Shown one piece after another: positions 13,540-20,084 of a stretch of 20,084 bases of DNA (position 1 is its first letter; every line of letters starts with the position of its first letter). The DNA is from a virus: the IMG/VR virus record IMGVR_UViG_3300032278_004291, positions 1 to 20,084 of that record; one strand, 5' to 3'. A program made the position numbers and the translations under genes. A model generated the notes under the pieces. The model saw only the letters and a list, made by a program, of their open reading frames with translations, did no database searches and was not told the DNA's origin.

Positions 13540-13625
13540 GTCCCGCAACCTACCAGTTCGCGGCACGCGCGGCCAAGGTCAGCTTTCGCACTATCGCGCC
13601 GGTCGCGATGCTTCCGCTTCGGGCT
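13540..13625 (-). repeat. Right copy of the 86-bp inverted repeat
   Basis: This is the inverted partner of 12558-12643, beginning 28 bases after the membrane protein stop. The block 13540-13590 is the best conserved (41/51), and the outer TCCGCTTCGGGCT at 13613-13625 matches 12/13 at identical spacing. Confidence 0.65.
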
Positions 13626-13836
13626 GGCACCAGCCGTGCACTTGCACCATCTGAGGCCGGGGTAAGCTCGCCCCTTTTTTTCTTGAGTTTGTCCGCCAAA
13701 TCCATGCCTTCGGTGGGGATAGGAGTGGGAATAGAAAAGCCAAGAATATAAAATTACAATACAATCAATAACTTATATATCAAGTTAGCATCCCACCTCC
13801 TCCGCCACCCAGACGAGTCTCATTTCCGGTGTGCAT

Positions 13837-14113
13837 TTTCCCTGCGAATTCCCGCGTGTTTTCCGGGTCTTGCAAACGGCATCTAGAAACAGAGACGCAC
13901 CGTTTCCCTGATTTCCCGCGCAACATCGGGCCGCGTCTCAGTCGGCCAAATAGCACGCTTCGGTTTTGCTGAGATTTCCCTGGTCGCAGGGAATTTTGCA
14001 GGGAAATTTCTCAAATTTCGTCGAACAACGAGAAAAGACCCGAGGAACATTTCTTGATATCAGGCAGTTACGAGAAATTCCCTGGCTGTCCGAGCAGGGA
14101 ATTTGCAGGGAAT
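13837..14113 (+). repeat. Cluster of CAGGGAA / TTCCCTG repeats
   Basis: TTTCCCTG followed shortly by TTCCC occurs at 13837-13853 and 13903-13919. Two larger composite units follow about 100 bp apart. The first, 13971-14012, is GAGATTTCCCTG, then CAGGGAATTTTGCAGGGAAAT and TTCTC. The second, 14072-14113, is GAGAAATTCCCTG, then CAGGGAATTTGCAGGGAAT. Each unit is internally an inverted repeat and the two are direct repeats of each other. Similar motifs occur in non-coding DNA near mobile elements of alphaproteobacteria. Confidence 0.6.
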
Positions 14114-14550
14114 GGTCAAGGCTTGCTTTCTGGAGATCTTTGAAGGTCAACCAAGGAAGACGCCGCCGGCCTTCCTCTCAAATACACTTGGCGCAGGCAC
14201 GTCGCGAACCTCGGCAGCTCGAAGATCACCACTCTGCCGATTTGACAGATTGCGGCGGGCCCCCGAAGCGCGCCTATGACCGGTTTCCGTGTCCGACGCT
14301 TGCCACTGGCTAGCGTCTTGTCCATGTCAGCGCATGCACCCGTGTCACACGCCGGCATCGGCCTGATGCGAGCCGACCGAGACAAAGGCCCAATCTTTTC
14401 CGCCCATTCACAACCGCCCATCGAACCACTCGCCCTGATGGCAATGACGCTCTGTTCGCGCGCCATGTCCAGTCTAAACTGCAGGGATACTGCCAAGGAC
14501 CTTCAGGCCGTTTGTCTACTATGTTCAATAAGTTACGCTATTTTTAGCTG

Positions 14551-14579
14551 TTGACATGTTTGGGCGATTTTGCGATTGA
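14551..14579 (+). promoter_or_regulatory. Possible promoter of the methyltransferase operon
   Basis: TTGACA at 14551-14556 is a perfect -35 match. A weak -10, GATTGA, lies 17 bases further at 14574-14579. It is about 130 bases upstream of the methyltransferase start and no other clear candidate lies nearer. Confidence 0.35.
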
Positions 14580-14707
14580 AAAGGTACAAAACTCGAAGCT
14601 CGAATACAGCAAGCTTCCGACTTCATCGCCCTGAACGCGATGGTCGAAGCATGCCGTCTAGGGCGCTTCTCTCCATCGCAGAAATCAACATTGCGTACGG
14701 AGAGACC

Positions 14708-16102
14708 ATGCCTGTTACCATCAAGAAAGCGAAGCCGAGCCACGGCACAAATGATCCCTTCCCGCCAGTGGAAATTTTTTGGGTCGAGATTGACAAGATC
14801 AAAGACGCCCCGCGCCGAGTTCGAAAAGCTCTCGAAAAACAAGAGAAGGCTGTCAAGCAGTCCATCACGCGCTTCGGCAACCGCATTCCGATCCTGATTG
14901 ATGGCAAGTACCACGTCATCGACGGGCACGCGCGGCTGGCGGCAGCGCGCCTGCTCGGGGCTGAACACGTGCCCTGCATTGTCGTGGATGATCTCGCGGA
15001 CGAAGAAGTGCGTCGCCTTAGACTGTCCCTGAACAAGCTTCAGGAAACCGGTGAGTGGGATGACGACGCGCTGCACATCGAAATAAATGAACTTATTGAG
15101 ATCGACGGTGACTTTGAATTCCCGGGCTTCGAGCTTCCCGAGATCGAAGCGATCAAGATCGGCGGAGATGACGGTGGCGAGGATGACCCGGCCGATAACC
15201 TCGATGACGACGCGGCGCATGGTGAACCCATCGTCAGCCAACGGGGCGACGTGTGGATCCTGGGCGACCACCAGATCGTTTGCGGATCATCGCGCGACAG
15301 CAGCAGCCTTGCCAAATGCCTCAACGGTGATGTGGCGGACGCGGTCTTCACCGATCCGCCCTACAATGTGAAAGTCAACGGCCACGTGCGCGCCAAGAAA
15401 GGCGGCTTCAAGGAGTTCGCGGAGGGCTCGGGCGAGATGTCCCGCAAAGAGTTCCTGGCCTTGCTGGTCGATGCTCTGGGGTCGGCCGTCGCCTACATCA
15501 AACCGGGCGCTGTAATCTTCTCCTGCATGGATTGGCGGCATCACGTTGAAATGGACGAGGCGCTCGAAAAGCTCGGCCTCGACATCCTCAACATCTGCGT
15601 CTGGGCCAAGAGCAATGGCGGGATGGGCAGCCTTTACCGCAGCCGCCACGAGTTCGTTTTTGTCGCCAGAAAACCCGGGGCGAGCCACACGAACAACGTC
15701 CAACTCGGGCAGTTTGGCCGGAACCGCACAAATGTCTGGGAGTATGCAGGCGCCACGGGAGGCGCCAAGGACCCGGATGATAATTGGGCCGCGCACCCGA
15801 CGGTCAAACCGGTCCGGCTGGTGATGGACGCGCTTCTAGATGTGACGGCACCGGACGACCTGGTGCTGGATCCGTTTCTGGGATCGGGCACAACGCTCAT
15901 GGCCGCCGAGCGCACCGGGCGGCGCTGCGTGGGCGTTGAGATCGAGCCGGCTTATGTCGATCTGGCGATCCGCCGCTGGCAGAAGCTGACCGGGCGCGAC
16001 GCGATCCATGCCGAGAGCGGCCATTCTTTCAACGAAATCGCAAGCGACGCGTCGGGCGAGACCTCTGAGGCTCCTGGCGCCCCCGACAAGGAGACCTTCT
16101 AA
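14708..16102 (+). CDS. ParB-domain DNA methyltransferase (beta class, likely N6-adenine)
   Basis: This 464-residue protein starts at ATG 14708, with GGAGAG just upstream; the frame is open to 14570 without a good signal. Residues about 19-110 form a ParB/Srx-type domain (NRIPILIDGKYHVIDGHARLAAARLLGA). An acidic linker runs from about 150 to 175. The methyltransferase part carries motif IV TDPPY at 215-219 and, towards the C-terminus, motif I DPFLGSGTT at 388-396. That order defines the beta class, and DPPY favours N6-methyladenine. HPTVKPVRL at 363-371 is also typical. It would methylate DNA at an unknown site. It overlaps the next gene by one base. In phages such enzymes often protect DNA from host restriction or mark it for packaging. 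Confidence 0.9.
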   Translation: MPVTIKKAKPSHGTNDPFPPVEIFWVEIDKIKDAPRRVRKALEKQEKAVKQSITRFGNRIPILIDGKYHVIDGHARLAAARLLGAEHVPCIVVDDLADEEVRRLRLSLNKLQETGEWDDDALHIEINELIEIDGDFEFPGFELPEIEAIKIGGDDGGEDDPADNLDDDAAHGEPIVSQRGDVWILGDHQIVCGSSRDSSSLAKCLNGDVADAVFTDPPYNVKVNGHVRAKKGGFKEFAEGSGEMSRKEFLALLVDALGSAVAYIKPGAVIFSCMDWRHHVEMDEALEKLGLDILNICVWAKSNGGMGSLYRSRHEFVFVARKPGASHTNNVQLGQFGRNRTNVWEYAGATGGAKDPDDNWAAHPTVKPVRLVMDALLDVTAPDDLVLDPFLGSGTTLMAAERTGRRCVGVEIEPAYVDLAIRRWQKLTGRDAIHAESGHSFNEIASDASGETSEAPGAPDKETF

Positions 16103-16557
16103 TGGCGAAAAAACCAAAGGGGGTACCCGACTACGAAGTCGGCTACGGCAAGCCTCCGAAACATACCCAGTTCCAGAAGGGCCAGTCCGGCAACCCGTCG
16201 GGCAAGAGCAAGAAGGAGACTAGCATCAAGGCCAAGCTGATGCAGATTGCGAGTGAGGACATCACCGTCCAGAAAAACGGGAAATCACAGGCCATGACGC
16301 ACCTCGACGCCATGGTGTTTACGGTATTTGCAAAGGCTCTCAAAGGGGACCTTCCGGCCATCAAATTTATTTCCGATTATATCGGAGTCGATGTCTCGGA
16401 GACCAGTCATCCCCAACAGCTTCAGCTGACGTCAGCTGATCTCGAAGCGATGAGTGCGCATGCAGACTGGTTGAAACTTCTGGAGGACGCCCAGAGCGAA
16501 CATGACCTCGAACACCCGACGGAGGACGACGATGACGTCACTGATACCCCCAGCTGA
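16102..16557 (+). CDS. DUF5681 protein
   Basis: This 151-residue protein begins on the last base of the methyltransferase stop (TAATG). The N-terminus YEVGYGKPPKHTQFQKGQSGNPSGKSK is the hallmark of DUF5681, a basic, glycine-rich module found almost only beside phage-type terminase genes. A helical region follows (AMTHLDAMVFTVFAKALKGDLPAIKFISDYIG), then an acidic tail (HPTEDDDDVTDTPS). It overlaps the next gene by 26 bases. Position and size suggest a small-terminase-like or packaging-associated DNA-binding role, with the basic arm contacting DNA. This is inference, because the family has no established function that I know of. Confidence 0.85.
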   Translation: MAKKPKGVPDYEVGYGKPPKHTQFQKGQSGNPSGKSKKETSIKAKLMQIASEDITVQKNGKSQAMTHLDAMVFTVFAKALKGDLPAIKFISDYIGVDVSETSHPQQLQLTSADLEAMSAHADWLKLLEDAQSEHDLEHPTEDDDDVTDTPS

Positions 16558-17953
16558 GGCCGCCCGGCTTCTCTACCGCGACAATCTCATGAGCTACGTC
16601 ATCCGTGCCTTTCGCGAGCTGCGCGGCGACGTGCCATTGGACGTCGCACTCTACATGCGGGCCATCTGCCATTTGCTGGAACGCATCGAGCGCGGGGAGG
16701 TCAAGCGCGCCATGATCCTCATGCCACCGCGCCACCTCAAATCCACAATAGCCAATGTGGCCTTCACTGCCTGGTTGATGGGGCGCCATCCCGGAGCGCG
16801 GATCTTGTCCCTGAGTTATGGAAGCGATCTCGCCGAAGGGTTCAGTCGGGACGTGCGCAGATTGATCGAGGCGCCGTGGCATCGAGCTGTGTTTCCCGAA
16901 CTTTTGCTCGATCCGCGTCGTGCATCGGCTTCGGAACTCCGGACGACAGCAGGGGGGTACCGAATGGCCCGCTCGATGGGCGGGGCAATAACCGGCTTCG
17001 GAGGCGACTTCGCAATCATCGATGACCCGATGAAAGCCGAGGACGCCCAATCGGAAACCCAACGCGACGCTGTTTACAAGCGGTATCGCGAGACCACAGT
17101 AAGCCGCCTTGATAAGCCAATACATGGCGCCATCCTTCTGATCATGCAGCGGCTCCATGAGGATGATCTGGCCGGACGTCTCTTGCCCTCAGGCGACTGG
17201 GAGATCCTCGAGCTGCCTGCCATCGAGACAAGAGTCCGGGAGGTCCCGCTTCCCGGAGGGGCGACCTGGACACGCTGCCCTGATGACATCCTGGCACCGA
17301 CGCATATGGACCGAGAGACACTTGGCCGGGTGCGACGGGAGGTCGGGTCCAAGACCTTCGAGGCCCAGTATCAGCAATCCCCCACCCCGGCCGGCGGCTC
17401 GATCATTCGGCCCGAGTGGTTCGGGACCATCCCTGCAAACCTGCGCCGGAAAGACTACGAGGCCATCGTGCAGAGCTGGGATACCGCCTCGGTGCCGGGC
17501 GAATCCAATGACTACTCGGTCTGCACCACGTGGGGGCTCAAGGGCAATTACATCGACTTGCTCGATGTGCATCGCGAGCAGCACATCTACCCCGAGCTTC
17601 GTCAAGCGGCGTTCAAGCTCCGCCAGACATGGGCGCCGCATTTGATCGTGGTCGAGACCCAGGATGTCGGGCGCAGCCTATACGCTGATCTGCTGCGACA
17701 GAACCATCGTGGCGTCCGGGGCTTCTCTCCGCGGCATGACAAGGTGCAGCGGATGTCTGCACAAACCGTAAAACTGGAACGTAAGGAGGGACGACTACCG
17801 CACGACGCGCTTTGGAAAGAGGGTTTTCTTTCGGAGGTCGCGTCCTTCCCAAACGGCAAGCATGATGACCAGGTGGACACCATGTCCCAGCTGCTCTACG
17901 CCCTCGATCGCCAACCCGGTGAGCTACGGCACTGTTCACGCTTCAAGGGGTGA
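16532..17953 (+). CDS. terL: Phage terminase large subunit
   Basis: This 473-residue ATPase-nuclease would translocate and cut DNA during packaging. The start at 16532 is chosen because GGAGGA at 16521-16526 precedes it; the frame also offers an ATG at 16502. The ATPase part shows a Walker A-like MPPRHLKST (64-72), Walker B FAIIDDP (160-166) and a coupling motif around LIMQRLHEDD (203-212). The C-terminal RNase H-like nuclease shows acidic residues at D317 (SWDTAS), E375 (VVETQD) and D446 (HDDQVDT). Length and motif order are normal, so it looks intact. No portal or capsid gene follows; a minus-strand recombinase gene ends 57 bases downstream. Confidence 0.93.
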   Translation: MTSLIPPAEAARLLYRDNLMSYVIRAFRELRGDVPLDVALYMRAICHLLERIERGEVKRAMILMPPRHLKSTIANVAFTAWLMGRHPGARILSLSYGSDLAEGFSRDVRRLIEAPWHRAVFPELLLDPRRASASELRTTAGGYRMARSMGGAITGFGGDFAIIDDPMKAEDAQSETQRDAVYKRYRETTVSRLDKPIHGAILLIMQRLHEDDLAGRLLPSGDWEILELPAIETRVREVPLPGGATWTRCPDDILAPTHMDRETLGRVRREVGSKTFEAQYQQSPTPAGGSIIRPEWFGTIPANLRRKDYEAIVQSWDTASVPGESNDYSVCTTWGLKGNYIDLLDVHREQHIYPELRQAAFKLRQTWAPHLIVVETQDVGRSLYADLLRQNHRGVRGFSPRHDKVQRMSAQTVKLERKEGRLPHDALWKEGFLSEVASFPNGKHDDQVDTMSQLLYALDRQPGELRHCSRFKG

Positions 17954-18009
17954 CGGTAGGGACGGCTTCGGCGCTTGGAAGAATAGGATCAACACTTGCT
18001 CAAGCGGCG

Positions 18010-19680
18010 TCAAAGAGCAAACCCCAGCGCTCGCTCCTGAGCGTGCCAGTCGAGGGGCAGCCTCATACGCACCAGCCGTTCCAGGGTCACGTCAGCCGGC
18101 TGGGTTCCCTGCAGGATCGCGTTTTGGATCGAGGGCGCGAGAAAGGCCAGTTGCGCCCGGGTTCGGATATAGGCCTCAGTCACCCGCTCGCGCCGGGCGA
18201 TCCGCGAAATCGGCATGCCGCCCTGGAGGTCCGCCGCCCATTTGTACGCCTTGACGAGACCGCGCAGAAGCGTGCGATCCGGCACCGGCCGCATGTCCCC
18301 GACCACGAGCCGGTTCTCCACGCCGCGCCGCCGCACCGTGAACGGGGCATCGATGGAGACCGCGCGCTCTGCGAGCTTGTCCGGCGCAATCTCCAAATCC
18401 GCCGCGAGCGCCTCACGATCGAGCGTCACGGAAACCCTCTCGTGCCCGAGCTGTCCCTTTTTGACAAGCTGCGCCAATAGCTGCGACTCCCCGTTCCGCA
18501 GGCGCTCGGTCAATCTCGTCACCATGCGACCGGTGGCATCGACCGCCCCCAGGTTCGGCGTGCCGAACAAGGCATGGTGCGTGGACAGGTGATCGAGGTG
18601 ATCCGCAACGAGGACTGCGACCGCGATCTCAAAGCGTCTCGCTGACAAGCGCCAACCACTTGGATCCTTTGTCCCAGTGAGTATGCGGTTCGAGACATAG
18701 TAGCGGACGCGCATCTGACCTTTCCGCGTATGGCTCGGCGTCAGGCGATCGTCAGTCTGGTCACGGAACTTGCCCATCAGCGGCGCGGAACCGGTCGGGC
18801 CGCCCTGCGCTGTAGCTTTCGACCTCGGCCGTGCACTCGCCGCCTGCAGCTTGACCTGCACGCGGTTCCAAAGGTCAGCATCGATGATGGCGGCATGCTG
18901 ACCGTCGAACACCTTGTCCTTGTGGCGGATGCAGCCCGTATAGATCGGGTTGCAGAGAATGTGATGGATCTGGCCGCGCGAGAGTGGCCTGCCACCCTGC
19001 ACCCGGCCCGTCGAGAAGACATGCCGCTTGGAGCGCAGGCCGCGGTGCTCGGCTGCCTCCTCGACAGCCCGAAGGCAGCCGAGCTCGTCGTAGAGATCAT
19101 AAAGGGTCTTGACGATCTCACGCTCCGCCTCGTTGATGACGAGGCTGCGGGTGTTGGGGTCGGGATGTGCGTCATAGCCCAGCGGCGGGACACCACCCAT
19201 CCAGAGACCCCGCTTCTTCGAGGCCGCGATCTTGTCACGGATGCGCTCGGCGGTGACCTCACGCTCGAACTGCGCAAAGCTCAAGAGCATGTTGAGTGTC
19301 AACCGGCCCATCGACGAGGAGGTGTTGAAGGCCTGCGTGACAGACACGAACGAACAGCCTGCCGCCTCGAACCGATCCACCAGCTTGGCAAAGTCCGAAA
19401 GCGATCGCGTGAGACGGTCGATCTTGTAGACCACCACCATGTCGATGCGGCCGTTATCGATGTCGGCCATGAGGCGTTGTAGCCTTGGGCGCTCCAACGT
19501 GCCGCCCGACACGCCACCATCGTCATAGCGGGCGGGCAGTAGGGTCCAGCCTTCGCCACGCTGGCTGATCACATAGGCCGCACAGGCCTCGTGCTGGGCG
19601 TCGAGGGAGTTGAAGCCCTGCTCCAGCCCGTCCTCCGTTGATTTCCGGGTATAGATGGCGCACCGGATTTTGCGGCTCAC
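18010..19680 (-). CDS. Large serine recombinase
   Basis: This 556-residue resolvase/invertase-family recombinase has the catalytic domain at about residues 4-150: YTRKSTEDG with nucleophile S14, DGGVSGGTLERPRL, and YKIDRLTRSLSDF. The recombinase domain spans about 175-285 (PPLGYDAH, LSRGQIHHILCNPIYTG). The usual zinc-ribbon cysteines are missing from the following segment (DRLTPSHTRKGQMRVRYYVS), which is normal for this alphaproteobacterial subgroup. The C-terminal 120 residues end with a DNA-binding-like region (ISRIARRERVTEAYIRTRAQL). Its start overlaps the upstream DUF2924 gene by ATGA. It probably mobilises the surrounding module and is convergent with the terminase gene. Confidence 0.93.
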   Translation of the reverse strand: MSRKIRCAIYTRKSTEDGLEQGFNSLDAQHEACAAYVISQRGEGWTLLPARYDDGGVSGGTLERPRLQRLMADIDNGRIDMVVVYKIDRLTRSLSDFAKLVDRFEAAGCSFVSVTQAFNTSSSMGRLTLNMLLSFAQFEREVTAERIRDKIAASKKRGLWMGGVPPLGYDAHPDPNTRSLVINEAEREIVKTLYDLYDELGCLRAVEEAAEHRGLRSKRHVFSTGRVQGGRPLSRGQIHHILCNPIYTGCIRHKDKVFDGQHAAIIDADLWNRVQVKLQAASARPRSKATAQGGPTGSAPLMGKFRDQTDDRLTPSHTRKGQMRVRYYVSNRILTGTKDPSGWRLSARRFEIAVAVLVADHLDHLSTHHALFGTPNLGAVDATGRMVTRLTERLRNGESQLLAQLVKKGQLGHERVSVTLDREALAADLEIAPDKLAERAVSIDAPFTVRRRGVENRLVVGDMRPVPDRTLLRGLVKAYKWAADLQGGMPISRIARRERVTEAYIRTRAQLAFLAPSIQNAILQGTQPADVTLERLVRMRLPLDWHAQERALGFAL

Positions 19681-20084
19681 CGCCCTGCCCCGCCATTCAA
19701 GCCGAAGAAACGCGGCCCCGACCAGTGCGCGCCGGTGATCTCACGCGCGATCGCCGAGAGCGAGCGCCAAGTTTGGTCCCGCCAGCGAAACCCCTGCTCG
19801 GTGACATCGACGACGTGGGTGACACCGTTCCACTCGCGCAATAGCCGCCCGCCCGGTTGAAGGCCATCGCTGCGTTTCGGCGCGTCATCCCCCGCCGCGC
19901 GCTCCAGTTTGGTCGTGAAACCCTTGCGCAAACCGCCCATCGAGCGGGCTTGCACCTCGAAGGCGAGCACGCGTCGTAGGAAGGGCCGGCTCAGGCTCTT
20001 TGGCGGCGGCACGTCGAAGAGATCTTGCCAGAGCGCTAAAAGCTGCTGGCGATCCATCGCTTCTAATTCGTCGACATGAGGCAT
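19677..20084 (-). CDS. DUF2924 protein, partner of the serine recombinase
   Basis: This 135-residue protein begins at the very edge of the window (ATG complementary to 20082-20084) and appears complete. The pattern ELEAMDRQQLLALWQDLF, then LSRPFLRRVLAFEVQARSMGGL, GRLLREWNGVTHVVDVTEQGFRWRDQTWRSLSAIAREITGAHWSGPRFFGL is that of DUF2924, which is almost always encoded directly in front of this type of recombinase in alphaproteobacteria. The middle GxLLREWxGxxHxVxV and the W/R-rich end resemble a small DNA-binding module. It may act as a directionality or accessory factor for the recombinase. That role is inferred from the constant pairing. An upstream start beyond the window cannot be excluded. 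Confidence 0.9.
   Translation of the reverse strand: MPHVDELEAMDRQQLLALWQDLFDVPPPKSLSRPFLRRVLAFEVQARSMGGLRKGFTTKLERAAGDDAPKRSDGLQPGGRLLREWNGVTHVVDVTEQGFRWRDQTWRSLSAIAREITGAHWSGPRFFGLNGGAGR

Larger units (their letters stand above)
13626..14707 (+). other. Long non-coding stretch before the methyltransferase
   Basis: No gene is supported here. At 13740-13795 the DNA turns strongly AT-rich (AATATAAAATTACAATACAA), a sharp change that may mark a junction or promoter. CAGGGAA-type repeats fill 13837-14113. From 14114 to 14550 frames of about 90-126 codons are open on both strands. The longest, on the minus strand from a TTG at 14496 to 14116, has no ribosome site and an uneven composition, so I leave it out. 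The final 150 bases form the leader of the methyltransferase. Confidence 0.5.

Noticed and set aside
14116-14496. Minus-strand frame of 126 codons
   Set aside because: It depends on a TTG start, lacks a ribosome site, and no domain is recognisable. It could be a conserved remnant but cannot be supported.
18730-19482. Plus-strand open frame of 250 codons
   Set aside because: It is antisense to the serine recombinase, whose catalytic motifs are unambiguous.
1-20084. tRNA gene as integration target
   Set aside because: I looked for the T-arm pattern GGTTCGA followed by an acceptor stem end and found no convincing example on either strand. The target is probably left of the window.

Overview
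The window is GC-rich accessory DNA from what looks like an alphaproteobacterium, Rhodobacterales-like. The grounds are codon use, the P4-type integrase, and the right-hand gene set (ParB-methyltransferase, DUF5681, terminase, long serine recombinase, DUF2924), which is typical of that class. No ribosomal RNA or tRNA gene was recognised. The window appears to be a patchwork of mobile DNA with no clear housekeeping gene.

Left module (1-10340, all on +). A tyrosine integrase overlaps an unknown gene, which ends at a strong terminator. A tightly packed series follows: an AlpA/excisionase-like helix-turn-helix protein, a small unknown, a PC4-like single-strand-binding protein, and a winged-helix replication initiator with six iteron-like repeats inside its gene. 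After these come an unknown protein, a tail assembly chaperone, an intact 1110-residue tail tape measure protein, a small protein resembling the detached scaffold-like tail of phage head proteases, two helical or coiled-coil proteins, and a Nu1-like small terminase subunit. Transcription then meets a perfect terminator. No capsid, portal, large terminase, baseplate or lysis gene is visible in this module. Integration, replication, packaging specificity and selected morphogenesis functions without a virion suggest a phage satellite. A carefully pruned prophage remnant is the main alternative.

Middle (10340-14700). This is mostly non-coding: twin terminators, the C-terminal stump of a ParB-like protein, and about 900 bp without a convincing gene. 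It also holds a 50-codon ribbon-helix-helix repressor gene on the minus strand, sitting against a four-half-site operator. A 99-residue unknown gene reads away from that operator. A membrane/coiled-coil protein gene is bracketed by diverged 86-bp inverted repeats, and a cluster of CAGGGAA-type repeats follows.

Right module (14708-20084). A ParB-domain DNA methyltransferase, a DUF5681 protein and a large terminase subunit are read on +. They converge on a minus-strand operon of DUF2924 protein followed by a large serine recombinase. This looks like a separate mobile module from the left one, since each has its own recombinase of a different chemistry and its own packaging subunit.
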